Both the position numbers and the translations under genes were made by a program. Below are positions 1 to 6,956 of a stretch of DNA of 10,076 nucleotides, piece after piece (within the stretch, counting starts at the first letter, position 1; every line of letters begins with the position of its first letter). The stretch is from Clostridia bacterium (lineage in GTDB: Bacteria; Bacillota; Sulfobacillia; SLMV01), in NCBI GenBank assembly GCA_007133365.1, contig SLMV01000135.1:1-10076 (forward strand), read 5' to 3'. The notes beneath the pieces were generated by a model, which did not search any database, had not been told where the DNA came from, and worked only from the letters and a program-made list of their open reading frames with translations.

Positions 1-176
1 CAGGTTTTGACTTCCTCTTCGAGGGAGGCATAGCCCATCACTCGCTGGGCCCGCTGATATTCGCATGATGCCAATATGTTACTGGTCAACTGAGCATCGT
101 AGGCGGTTTTGATGAAGTCTGGCAACACCTTCCGACGCCATTTCATCCGTCGCCGAATCGCTTCTTTTCGTCGCAT
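1..176 (-). CDS. 5-formyltetrahydrofolate cyclo-ligase, N-terminal part (cut by window edge)
   Basis: Only the first 58 codons are in the window; the gene runs off the left edge. The family converts 5-formyl-THF to 5,10-methenyl-THF with ATP, a cytoplasmic folate-salvage step. The visible part has the family's N-terminal pattern: a very basic first helix (MRRKEAIRRRMKWRR), then a helical stretch leading to 'YQRAQRVMGYASLEEEV' near residues 40-56, the usual 'A-x-x-V-x-x-Y-x-S-x-x-x-E-V' segment. The catalytic and ATP-binding regions lie outside the window. I chose the ATG at 174-176 because it is the first start after the in-frame stop of the upstream carboxylase gene and puts the basic helix at the N-terminus. 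It lies nine bases after that stop and lacks the strong GGAGG ribosome binding site seen before most other genes here. Family assignment rests on this short N-terminal pattern only. Confidence 0.72.
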   Translation of the reverse strand, partial: MRRKEAIRRRMKWRRKVLPDFIKTAYDAQLTSNILASCEYQRAQRVMGYASLEEEVKT

Positions 177-181
177 AGCGA

Positions 182-195
182 CCCGCTAAAGCGGG
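182..195 (-). promoter_or_regulatory. Small stem-loop over the carboxylase stop codon
   Basis: CCCGC and GCGGG form a perfect 5-bp stem around a 4-base loop. The TAG stop of the acyl-CoA carboxylase (186-188) lies in the loop and upstream arm. The hairpin ends six bases before the ATG of the cyclo-ligase. No T-run follows, so it is not a normal terminator. It may affect re-initiation at the downstream start, but a 5-bp stem could also be chance. Confidence 0.3.
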
Positions 196-1739
196 ATGTT
201 TCCGTGCCGGCGCGATGTGCGAATGCCCGTGTCCGGCTGCTTCTTTCGTAAAGTTGAAAATGCCGAAATCAGGGTCGAACGGGTCTTAGCCGGTTCAATA
301 ACCCCATCAATATACCCACGGGATGCGGCAACATAAGGATTGGCCAGCTTTTCCCGGTATTCAGTAATCTTCTCTTGCCGCATGGCCTCGGGATCCTCAG
401 CGTCTTTGATCTCACGGCGAAACACAATGTTGCAAGCCCCTTCCGGCCCCATCACGGCAATCTCCGCCGTTGGCCAAGCGAAGGAAAGATCCGATCCCAA
501 GGAACGACTGCACATGGCAAGATAGGCACCGCCATAGGCTTTTCGCAATACCACCGACACTTTGGGTACGTCGGCCTCCGAATAAGCATAGAGTACTTTC
601 GCACCGTGTCGGATGATACCTCCATGTTCTTGGCCCACTCCCGGAAGGTAGCCGGGCGTATCGACCAGCGTAACTAACGGTATGTTAAACGCATCACAAA
701 ACCGGACGTGCCGAGCGATCTTATCCGATGAATCAATATCCAGACAGCCGGCTAAGAATCGCGGTTGATTCGCCACGATGCCAACGACTTGTCCGGCTAA
801 ACGCGCCAAGCCGACCACGGCATTGGTGGCAAATTGATCGTGGATCGGGATAAAGGACCCGGCATCGACAATGGCTTCGATGATATCCTCGACATTGTAT
901 CCCTTGTTCGGCCGTTCGGGCATGATATCGATGAGTGTGGCCGCATCCTGGGCCGGATCAACCGATGCCACCTGGGGCGGCTGCTCCCGGTTATTGGCGG
1001 GCAGTAATCCCAGCAACCAGCGGAGTTCGGCAAAGAGCGATTCCTCATCCGGATACGTTAAATGAGCGACCCCGCTCTTTCGCGCATGCGCCTGCGCGCC
1101 GCCTAAGGCTTCTGCGTCCACCTTTTCACGGGTAACCGATTCGATAACATCCGGTCCAGTGATGAACATTCGGCTGCCGCCGTCAACCATCATGACCAAA
1201 TCGGTTAAAGCCGGCGAATAGGAGGCGCCTCCGGCGCAAGGACCCGCTATCACCGAAATCTGAGGGATAACGCCCGAGGCCTTGGTATTACGCCGAAAAA
1301 TCTCACCGTAACCATTTAAGGCATCAACCCCTTCCTGGATGCGTGCGCCCCCGGAATCATTGATGCCGACAAACGGCGCCCCGTTTTGTAAAGCCAGATC
1401 CATGACCCGGCAGATCTTCTGGGCGTGCATTTCCCCAAGGGATCCGCCCATGGTGGTAAAATCCTGGGAAAAGGCGTAAACGAGTTTGCCATTAACCTGT
1501 CCATAACCGGTGACCACCGCATCAGCCGGAATGTCCCGCCCGGCCATGCCGAAATCGACACTTCGGTGTTCGACAAAAGCACCGATCTCACAAAAGCTGC
1601 CCTCATCAAACAACAGGGCCAACCGCTCACGCGCGGTCAATTTCCCTCGTTCGTGCTGTTTTTTGACGCGCTCAGGGCCCCCCCCGGCTGCGACATCCGC
1701 ATGACGTTGATGCAGTTGTTCAATTCGCTTCGGATCCAA
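186..1739 (-). CDS. Acyl-CoA carboxylase, carboxyltransferase (beta) subunit, propionyl-CoA carboxylase-like
   Basis: This 517-residue protein has the usual length and order of the PccB/AccD5/MmdA family: two crotonase-fold halves that move carboxyl from carboxybiotin to an acyl-CoA (propionyl-CoA to methylmalonyl-CoA in PccB). Family motifs include RGKLTARERL (31-40), SGGARIQEG (129-137), GPCAGGASYSPALTD (166-180), VDTPGYLPGVGQEHGG (359-374), RKAYGGAYLAM (399-409) and GYIDGVIEP (475-483). In the GGAY-x-M motif the residue that is Asp in typical PccB is Leu407, so the acyl-CoA substrate is uncertain; a methylmalonyl-CoA decarboxylase alpha subunit is also possible. No biotin carboxylase or biotin-carrier gene is in the window. 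The start is TTG at 1737-1739, seven bases after a GGGGAGG site; a nearby ATG at 1746 is out of frame. It has its own promoter candidate and is followed closely by the cyclo-ligase gene. Confidence 0.93.
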   Translation of the reverse strand: MDPKRIEQLHQRHADVAAGGGPERVKKQHERGKLTARERLALLFDEGSFCEIGAFVEHRSVDFGMAGRDIPADAVVTGYGQVNGKLVYAFSQDFTTMGGSLGEMHAQKICRVMDLALQNGAPFVGINDSGGARIQEGVDALNGYGEIFRRNTKASGVIPQISVIAGPCAGGASYSPALTDLVMMVDGGSRMFITGPDVIESVTREKVDAEALGGAQAHARKSGVAHLTYPDEESLFAELRWLLGLLPANNREQPPQVASVDPAQDAATLIDIMPERPNKGYNVEDIIEAIVDAGSFIPIHDQFATNAVVGLARLAGQVVGIVANQPRFLAGCLDIDSSDKIARHVRFCDAFNIPLVTLVDTPGYLPGVGQEHGGIIRHGAKVLYAYSEADVPKVSVVLRKAYGGAYLAMCSRSLGSDLSFAWPTAEIAVMGPEGACNIVFRREIKDAEDPEAMRQEKITEYREKLANPYVAASRGYIDGVIEPAKTRSTLISAFSTLRKKQPDTGIRTSRRHGNIPL

Positions 1740-1746
1740 GCGTCAT

Positions 1747-1753
1747 CCTCCCC
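1747..1753 (-). promoter_or_regulatory. Ribosome binding site fixing the TTG start of the carboxylase
   Basis: GGGGAGG ends seven bases before the TTG at 1739. The ATG directly after it (1746-1744) is in another frame and reaches a stop within nine codons. An in-frame TGA lies two codons upstream of the TTG, so TTG is the only sensible start. Confidence 0.8.
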
Positions 1754-1773
1754 TTCTCACTAAAACTAGTTCC

Positions 1774-1782
1774 ATCATACCA
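1774..1782 (-). promoter_or_regulatory. Extended -10 promoter candidate for the carboxylase gene
   Basis: Reading minus, TG-G-TATGAT is an extended -10 element, about 35 bases before the TTG start. No good -35 is visible at 16-18 bases, as expected for extended -10 promoters. The same core (CATGGTATRATGGA) precedes gntR. Confidence 0.5.
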
Positions 1783-1790
1783 TGTGTCAC

Positions 1791-1832
1791 GAAAAGCGAA
1801 ACGGGGGCCCGCAGCAAGGCGTCGACCCCCGT
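1791..1832 (-). terminator. Probable Rho-independent terminator after glutamate dehydrogenase
   Basis: On the minus strand, ACGGGGGTC and GGCCCCCGT pair over nine positions with one G-T pair, and an inner CGC/GCG can extend the stem. A T-rich stretch (TTCGCTTTTC) follows. It lies about 37 bases past the gdh stop and upstream of the carboxylase promoter, which fits the end of the gntR-kor-gdh operon. The T-run is interrupted, so efficiency is unsure. Confidence 0.6.
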
Positions 1833-1868
1833 CTCGTAACCGGCTTGGCACCGGTCATCCCATTGTCA

Positions 1869-3119
1869 TTACCCCAACCAGCCGCGGATTTCCATGGCAT
1901 CGGCAATGCGTTGAATGGCCACCAGATACGCCGCATCGCGCATGCGGATCTGTTTCTCCTCGTGCATGTCATAGACGTCATTGAACGCATCAATCATCAT
2001 ATCGCGAAGCCGTTCGTTGGTCTCCTCTTCGGTCCAATAAAAGCCGTAATTGTTTTGAACCCATTCAAAGTAGGAGACGGTAACACCGCCGGCATTAGCT
2101 AGGATGTCCGGAATCACGAGAACGCCCTTTTCCGTCAGAATACGATCCGCTTCGGGGGTCGTCGGGCCATTAGCCCCTTCGACGACGATCTTGGTCTTGA
2201 TTCGATCGGCATTCTTCGACGTCAATTGGTTCTCGATGGCTGCCGGGATGAGAATATCGCATTCCAATTCCAAAAGGTCGTCATTGTTAATAGGCTCGGA
2301 TCCGGGGAAATCAACAACGGATCCGGTCTCTTCTACCTGCTCGGCAACTTTCTTGGCTGAAAGGCCATCAGGATTATAAATACCACCGTAGACATCGCTG
2401 ATCGCAATGACTTTGGCTCCGAGTTCTTCGATGATAATACCCGCGTGGCTGCCCACATTGCCGAAGCCTTGAATGGCCACGGTAGCGCCTTCTAAATCCA
2501 GGCCGATCTTGTTTGCGCCTTCCACTGCAGTGAAAACACAACCGCGCGATGTGGCCTCATTTCGGCCTAGGGCCCCACCGTAGTTGAGGGGCTTACCGGT
2601 CACGACGCCAAGGGCGGGATAACCGCGGAGTCGGCTGAATTCATCGGTCATCCAAGCCATCACTTGGGCATTGGTGTTGACGTCGGGTGCGGGAATGTCC
2701 TTTTCCGGTCCGATCATCGGGGCGATTTGCTCAATAAAACTGCGGGTGAGCCGCTGCAGTTCCCCTTGCGAGAGTTCCCGCGGATCCACGACGACGCCAC
2801 CTTTGCCACCACCATAAGGGACTTTCATAATCGCACACTTAACCGTCATCCAGGTCGAAAGTGCCTTCACTTCGTCCCCGTAAACATCCGGGTGGAAGCG
2901 AATGCCCCCTTTGTAGGGGCCGAGGGCGTTATTGTGTTGGGCCCTAAACCCTTTGAACGTCTTGACATAACCATCATCCATGAGGACTGGGAACGACACT
3001 TCGATGAACTGTTGGGGCTCCTTTAGAATTTCATAGACCCCGGGGTTAAGGTCGAGTTCATCACATGCTTCCTTCATTTGTTTGGCTACGATCTTTAATG
3101 GATTCAGTTCCTCTGTCAA
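1869..3119 (-). CDS. NAD-type glutamate dehydrogenase (Glu/Leu/Phe/Val dehydrogenase family)
   Basis: Interconverts glutamate and 2-oxoglutarate plus ammonia in the cytoplasm. From the TTG chosen here it has 416 residues, matching hexameric Bacillus RocG/GudB-type enzymes. The N-terminal domain has YKGGIRFHP (K70), MTVKCA (K94), GGGKGG with catalytic K106, and PAPDV with D146. The Rossmann domain has GFGNVG (218-223), and an acid at the end of the second strand (ISDVYGG, D242) favours NAD over NADP. GGVTVSYFEW near 344-353 carries the substrate serine. Glutamate is favoured over branched-chain amino acids by overall RocG-like sequence, not by proof. An in-frame TTG at 3128 directly abuts the AAAAGGAGG site and is too close; the TTG at 3117-3119 is nine bases away. 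It follows korC by about 60 bases, probably in the same operon, which suggests it feeds 2-oxoglutarate to the oxidoreductase. Confidence 0.93.
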   Translation of the reverse strand: MTEELNPLKIVAKQMKEACDELDLNPGVYEILKEPQQFIEVSFPVLMDDGYVKTFKGFRAQHNNALGPYKGGIRFHPDVYGDEVKALSTWMTVKCAIMKVPYGGGKGGVVVDPRELSQGELQRLTRSFIEQIAPMIGPEKDIPAPDVNTNAQVMAWMTDEFSRLRGYPALGVVTGKPLNYGGALGRNEATSRGCVFTAVEGANKIGLDLEGATVAIQGFGNVGSHAGIIIEELGAKVIAISDVYGGIYNPDGLSAKKVAEQVEETGSVVDFPGSEPINNDDLLELECDILIPAAIENQLTSKNADRIKTKIVVEGANGPTTPEADRILTEKGVLVIPDILANAGGVTVSYFEWVQNNYGFYWTEEETNERLRDMMIDAFNDVYDMHEEKQIRMRDAAYLVAIQRIADAMEIRGWLG

Positions 3120-3128
3120 TGCTGTCAA

Positions 3129-3137
3129 CCTCCTTTT
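3129..3137 (-). promoter_or_regulatory. Ribosome binding site of glutamate dehydrogenase
   Basis: AAAAGGAGG is directly followed by TTG (3128-3126) and, nine bases on, by a second in-frame TTG (3119-3117). Spacing favours the second. The two choices differ by only three residues. Confidence 0.65.
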
Positions 3138-3181
3138 GATTACTGCTGTCGCATCGGATTCTTCAACAATTCGTCTATGTG

Positions 3182-3745
3182 CTAAAACGACCGGTCCAAT
3201 CCGAAACAGTCCAGGCTTGGATCTAGTTCGAATCCCAGATCAAACGCCTGTAGGTTCAAGGATTCGGTTCCGGAGGGAACCCGGTTCGCTATGGCCTTTT
3301 TGGCGGCCTCGGGCGAGACCACTTCCGTCAAACGGACCAAAAGCCCCAGGGCGATGATATTGGCCACCACCTGCCGACCTAAGTTTTTTCGTGCCGTTTC
3401 GGTAATCTTACAGCCTACGACTCGTGAGTGACGATGGGTCTCGGGCACCGTCACGAGCGAGGTATCAACCAAAATGGTCCCATCTTCGGCGACATCGTCC
3501 TGATATTTGTCAAAACCTTGTTGGCTCATACAGAGCAGGAAATCGGGTTTATCCACCTTCGGGTAATCGATCGGTGATTCCGAGATGACCACTTCCGCCC
3601 GGCTGGCACCGCCGCGTGATTCCGGGCCGTATGACTGGGATTGGGCAGCATACAGCTGGTCGGACGCCACCGCCGCCTCCGCCAGAATGATCGCGGCTAA
3701 AATCTGACCCTGGCCCCCCGTTCCCGCCAATCGAAACTGCATCAT
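3182..3745 (-). CDS. korC: 2-oxoacid:ferredoxin oxidoreductase, gamma subunit
   Basis: The 187-residue gamma subunit of a KorDABC-type enzyme, which oxidises a 2-oxoacid to its acyl-CoA with ferredoxin as electron acceptor. Family marks are the N-terminal FRLAGTGGQGQI (G8-T-G-G-Q-G13), the segment QSYGPESRGGASRAEVV (38-53) and a C-terminal helix region ending near TESLNLQAF. Length is normal (about 180-190). The start ATG at 3743-3745 overlaps the TGA stop of korB in an ATGA arrangement, and its GGAGG site lies inside the end of korB, so the two are translationally coupled. A second ATG follows immediately and would serve equally. The symbol is by analogy with 2-oxoglutarate enzymes; VorA/PorC-type naming cannot be excluded. 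Confidence 0.9.
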   Translation of the reverse strand: MMQFRLAGTGGQGQILAAIILAEAAVASDQLYAAQSQSYGPESRGGASRAEVVISESPIDYPKVDKPDFLLCMSQQGFDKYQDDVAEDGTILVDTSLVTVPETHRHSRVVGCKITETARKNLGRQVVANIIALGLLVRLTEVVSPEAAKKAIANRVPSGTESLNLQAFDLGFELDPSLDCFGLDRSF

Positions 3746-4566
3746 GACGACTCCTCCACTTCCCGACGCACCTTCTCTATTAGCGCCTCATACGAGTCAG
3801 TGTATTCCGGCAAATCTTTATCCGCAAAGGTACCGATGATCACCTTGCCCGTAAGTTCTTCGGGATCCATTTTTTCGGCTCGGCGAAGCGGTATCATCTG
3901 CTCTTTTTGCCACCTCATCATGTCCACGGCCGTTCGGAGTTGATTCTTGCGGCCGAAATAAACGGGACATGGCGTTATCGCCTCCACAAAGGCAAAGCCC
4001 GGCTTGGCCAGTGCATCCTGGATGGCCCGGGTCAACTGGGCAATGTGATAAACGGAGCCCCGTGCCACATAGCTCGCACCCGACGCTCGCACCAGCTCGC
4101 AAAGATCAAAGGCACGGTCGATATTGCCGTAAGGGGCCGTACTGCCGTAGCTGTGAGAAGGACTTAAGGGCGAATACTGCCCTCCGGTCATGCCGTAAAT
4201 CGAGTTATTAAAACAAATGGTGGTGATATTGATGTTTCGTCGAGCCGCGTGGATAAGGTGATTCCCGCCAATTGCGCTGGCATCCCCGTCCCCGGTAACC
4301 ACGATGACATTTAGGTGAGGCTTGGCCAGCTTGACCCCGGTGGCAAACGCCAAAGCGCGGCCGTGGGTGGTGTGAAGGGTATCAAAATCCAAGTAACCGG
4401 GTGCTCGGCTCGAACAACCGATCCCGGAAACGATGACGGTCTCATCCTGGCTCCAGCCAAGGGCATCGATACCACGAACGATGGCTTGGGTTACGATGCC
4501 ATTCCCACATCCCGGGCACCAGATATGCGGCAGCATGTCCGTGCGAAAGTAATCCAGTAACGCCAT
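3742..4566 (-). CDS. korB: 2-oxoacid:ferredoxin oxidoreductase, beta (TPP-binding) subunit
   Basis: The 274-residue beta subunit binds thiamine diphosphate and carries out decarboxylation of the 2-oxoacid. Visible features are WCPGCGNG (16-23), SGIGCSSR (47-54), HTTHGRALAFATG (65-77), the TPP/Mg motif GDGD (92-95) with N119-N120 about 26 residues on, and YGMTGGQYSP (124-133). Cys17, Cys20 and the C-terminal-half Cys200 are the usual cluster-ligand candidates. The ATG at 4564-4566 follows the korA stop by a single base and has GGGAGG nine bases upstream. A longer in-frame reading exists upstream, but it only adds residues from within korA and lacks family similarity. It overlaps korC by four bases. 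Confidence 0.93.
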   Translation of the reverse strand: MALLDYFRTDMLPHIWCPGCGNGIVTQAIVRGIDALGWSQDETVIVSGIGCSSRAPGYLDFDTLHTTHGRALAFATGVKLAKPHLNVIVVTGDGDASAIGGNHLIHAARRNINITTICFNNSIYGMTGGQYSPLSPSHSYGSTAPYGNIDRAFDLCELVRASGASYVARGSVYHIAQLTRAIQDALAKPGFAFVEAITPCPVYFGRKNQLRTAVDMMRWQKEQMIPLRRAEKMDPEELTGKVIIGTFADKDLPEYTDSYEALIEKVRREVEESS

Positions 4567-4567
4567 A

Positions 4568-5710
4568 TCAGTCGACCTCCCGGATCTTCTCGAGTATCTC
4601 GGCGGGTTTGAACAGTTCACCATCGGCCCGGTGAAGTCCCAATACGGGGGCAGCATCCCCCATCACCCGCTCCACTTCCAGTCGCAATTGTCCCAGATTC
4701 ATCTCCGGCACCAGCACCGCCCGCACCTGGCCTTTGTACTTTGCCAAGGCGTCTTCCGGAAATGGCCACACCGTCACCACTCGAAACTGCCCGACGCGTA
4801 ACCCCTCGGCTCGGGCCTGACGAAGGGCACTGGTCGCCGCCTGGGCCGGTGACCCGTAAGAGACGATCAGAATCTCGGCATCGTCCGTTTCGGTCTCTTC
4901 CACCCACTCATGTACGTCGCGGTGAGCATCCAACTTACCCATCAACCGCTTCATAAGCGTTCGGGCCCATTCGGGGGACAGATCGGGATAACCGCGCTCG
5001 TCGTGGAACAAACCCGTCACGTGAAACCGATAGCCGTCTCCAAAGTTCGCCATCGGCGGGACCCCACTGCCGTCGTCCCGATACGGACGAAAGTCCGATT
5101 TTGAGCCCTTCGGTCGTTTGCGCTCCAAGTGTTCGACCGCTTGGACGTCTTCGACCGATACGCCCTCTCGCATGTGACCAATCACCTCATCTAAAAGGAG
5201 AATAACCGGTACGCGGAGGAATTCCGATATGGAAAAAGCGCGAATGGTGGCCGTATAGGCTTCGGCCACCGACCCGGGCGCAATGGCGACAACTGGGTGA
5301 TCACCGTGGGTTCCCCAGCGCGCTTGCATGACGTCGCCCTGGGACGGTGCGGTGGGCATACCGGTGCTCGGCCCCACGCGCTGGACATTCACGACCACCA
5401 CCGGTGTTTCAGTAAAACTGGCATAACCAATATTTTCTTGTTTGAGCGAAAAGCCGGGGCCGGACGTGGCGGTCATCGCCTTGGTCCCGGTGAGGGATGC
5501 CCCGATCACGGCGCCCATCGATCCGATCTCATCCTCCATTTGAATGAACCGCCCTCCCACTTTAGGCAGTTCGACCGCCATCAATTCGGCGATTTCAGTG
5601 GACGGGGTAATGGGATAACCCGCAAAAAACCGGCAGCCCGATAAGATGGCCGCCTCGACAACGGCTTCATTTCCTTGAAACAGATGCGTCCCCGTCTTAT
5701 TCAGATTCAT
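4568..5710 (-). CDS. korA: 2-oxoacid:ferredoxin oxidoreductase, alpha subunit
   Basis: The 380-residue alpha subunit pairs with KorB to form the active site for 2-oxoacid oxidation. It has the family N-terminus 'FQGNEAVVEAAILSGCRFF' (11-29), GYPITPSTE (31-39), FIQMEDEIGSMGAVIGAS (55-72), ATSGPGFSL (81-89) and RVGPSTGMPT (111-120), then the C-terminal domain with DAEILIVSYGS (277-287). This pattern is shared by 2-oxoglutarate (KorA) and branched-chain 2-oxoacid (VorB) enzymes. The glutamate dehydrogenase gene in the same run favours 2-oxoglutarate. I chose the ATG at 5708-5710, eight bases after a GGAG site; upstream in-frame codons lie within korD and are not conserved-looking. It overlaps korD by 14 bases and ends one base before korB. 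Confidence 0.93.
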   Translation of the reverse strand: MNLNKTGTHLFQGNEAVVEAAILSGCRFFAGYPITPSTEIAELMAVELPKVGGRFIQMEDEIGSMGAVIGASLTGTKAMTATSGPGFSLKQENIGYASFTETPVVVVNVQRVGPSTGMPTAPSQGDVMQARWGTHGDHPVVAIAPGSVAEAYTATIRAFSISEFLRVPVILLLDEVIGHMREGVSVEDVQAVEHLERKRPKGSKSDFRPYRDDGSGVPPMANFGDGYRFHVTGLFHDERGYPDLSPEWARTLMKRLMGKLDAHRDVHEWVEETETDDAEILIVSYGSPAQAATSALRQARAEGLRVGQFRVVTVWPFPEDALAKYKGQVRAVLVPEMNLGQLRLEVERVMGDAAPVLGLHRADGELFKPAEILEKIREVD

Positions 5711-5933
5711 CGTCGTCACTCCGAACCGTAATGGCAAAATCGGGACAGCGGTATTCACACAGCATGCACTCGATGCATTCGTCTCGCTGTGTCACCTCGG
5801 GTTGTCCGTCCTCTCGCGTGCTCAGCACTTGTTTCGGACAAAAAGCGACACAAATGCCGCATGCTTTACACCAATCGCGGTTGATGGCGATGATCGGGAG
5901 TTTCTTTTCGGATTGCACCTTTTGATCTGACAA
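5697..5933 (-). CDS. korD: 2x[4Fe-4S] ferredoxin-type delta subunit of the 2-oxoacid oxidoreductase
   Basis: A 78-residue protein with two complete CxxCxxCxxxCP clusters: Cys22-25-28-32 followed by P33, and Cys53-56-59-63 followed by P64. This is the delta subunit that passes electrons from the alpha-beta catalytic core to soluble ferredoxin. The N-terminal dozen residues (MSDQKVQSEKKL) and the acidic C-terminal tail (SDDDESE) flank the ferredoxin fold. The start is TTG at 5931-5933, one base after the gntR stop, with GGGAGG seven bases upstream inside the end of gntR; no ATG is available nearby. It overlaps korA by 14 bases, so the subunits are probably translated in coupled fashion. A free-standing ferredoxin is unlikely given this packing. 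Confidence 0.92.
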   Translation of the reverse strand: MSDQKVQSEKKLPIIAINRDWCKACGICVAFCPKQVLSTREDGQPEVTQRDECIECMLCEYRCPDFAITVRSDDDESE

Positions 5934-5934
5934 A

Positions 5935-6924
5935 CTATCCCCTCCCTTTCCGAATGGGTTCCCCGCCCATCAGGATTTTCTGTAGTGTGTTGATGGACCC
6001 GGCATCCGGCTTATAAATAAATTCAATGATTTCGGTCTCCGGCCCACAAAGCGTTTGAACGTCTCGTCGCCGACCCGGCGAGACGATCACGGCATCGACC
6101 CGACGTAAAAATTCCGCGAGGGCTTCCTCCGATGGAGCCGTGACCATTTCGATATCAAAATAATCGAGCCCTGATTGCGCCAGGGTCTTTAACACGCGCT
6201 CGCCAAAAACATCGGAGAGACAGACCAACCCGACAGCACAATCGCGCGGAAGCTGGGCGATGCGAACCATGCTCTCAACTTCAGGATCCAGCGCAATGCC
6301 GACCACCTCAACGTCCGATCCCACGATGCGGCGGACGTCTTCAACGTGAAAAAAGGTGGTCACGACCAGGTCCGATTTTAAAAGACGTTCTAAAAGCGTC
6401 GATTTCCGGGGACCGGCCGCGAGTTCCGGCAATAGAATGGGGACCACGTGCACCCCGGCTCCCAATTCGAGCGAGCGACTAAAATAATCCAGCTGTTCAT
6501 GATTGCACTCGACAAAAGCAACTTGGACTTCGGAGAGCCGGCGGCGTCGTTCCCGAAGCTTTTGCAAAAACTCGCGCTCCACCTCTTCGAGATCATGACC
6601 CAGCTCCACCACCTGATCGATGACACTTTCCAACAATAACTCCAGCTGACAGTCCGAAGCGGTGGTGGCATCACGGCGGGAAGCGTCACCGCCTCGCACA
6701 AAAGTACCGCGACCCTGTTGCGAAACAACCAGGCCGCGGTCTGCTAATCCTTTATAGGCTAAACTGACGGTGTTACGGCTAAGGCCCAACACGCGGGCTA
6801 GATGCCGTTCGGTCGGGAGTTTCATACCTCGGCGCCAAAGCCCTGATTCGATCATCTGGGCCATTTGCTCTCGCAGCTGAACGTAAAGGGGCACGCCGGT
6901 CTTTCGATCCACCTGTAAGGCCAC
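5935..6924 (-). CDS. GntR-type transcriptional regulator with a C-terminal sensor-like domain
   Basis: A 329-residue regulator. Residues about 7-78 form a GntR winged helix: 'GVPLYVQLREQMAQMIESG' (10-28), MKLPTERHLARVLGLSRNTV (34-53) and GRGTFV (71-76). A linker and a long charged helix (about 95-131, possibly dimerising) lead to two Rossmann-like alpha/beta stretches beginning VQVAFVECN (133-141) and CAVGLVCLSDVFGERV (about 228-243). This resembles a ligand-sensing domain but I cannot place it in a named subfamily. I chose GTG at 6922-6924, six bases after GGGGAGG; the ATG at 6930 touches that site, and a GTG at 6939 lies upstream of it. It is the first gene before korDABC, with one base to korD, so it probably controls the operon and itself. 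The inverted repeat over the predicted transcription start supports autoregulation. Ligand unknown; a 2-oxoacid or CoA ester is a guess. Confidence 0.88.
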   Translation of the reverse strand: MALQVDRKTGVPLYVQLREQMAQMIESGLWRRGMKLPTERHLARVLGLSRNTVSLAYKGLADRGLVVSQQGRGTFVRGGDASRRDATTASDCQLELLLESVIDQVVELGHDLEEVEREFLQKLRERRRRLSEVQVAFVECNHEQLDYFSRSLELGAGVHVVPILLPELAAGPRKSTLLERLLKSDLVVTTFFHVEDVRRIVGSDVEVVGIALDPEVESMVRIAQLPRDCAVGLVCLSDVFGERVLKTLAQSGLDYFDIEMVTAPSEEALAEFLRRVDAVIVSPGRRRDVQTLCGPETEIIEFIYKPDAGSINTLQKILMGGEPIRKGRG

Positions 6925-6930
6925 GGTCAT

Positions 6931-6937
6931 CCTCCCC
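6931..6937 (-). promoter_or_regulatory. Ribosome binding site deciding the gntR start
   Basis: GGGGAGG directly abuts an ATG (6930-6928) and lies six bases before GTG (6924-6922), both in frame. Spacing favours GTG. The 12-base string GGGGAGGATGAC is identical to that before the carboxylase gene. Confidence 0.6.
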
Positions 6938-6956
6938 ACCGATTTTCCACCGAAAT

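Noticed and set aside
186..188. TAG between carboxylase and cyclo-ligase as a programmed read-through or recoded codon
   Set aside because: The two reading frames match, but both proteins have normal ends for their families and an ATG follows within nine bases. Ordinary adjacent genes are the simpler reading.
1425..1763. Open plus-strand frame over the start of the carboxylase gene
   Set aside because: It is antisense to a well-supported gene, has no family motif and no ribosome binding site of note.
2664..3026. 120-codon plus-strand frame inside glutamate dehydrogenase
   Set aside because: It is a shadow of a highly conserved coding region with no recognisable protein feature.
3129..3181. 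Separate promoter for glutamate dehydrogenase (TTGAAG, 18 bases, TAATCA)
   Set aside because: The -10-like element lies almost against the ribosome binding site, leaving no room for a usable leader.
4567..4656. Longer N-terminus of the beta subunit reading into korA
   Set aside because: The extra 30 residues are not family-like and the internal ATG has a well-spaced GGGAGG site.
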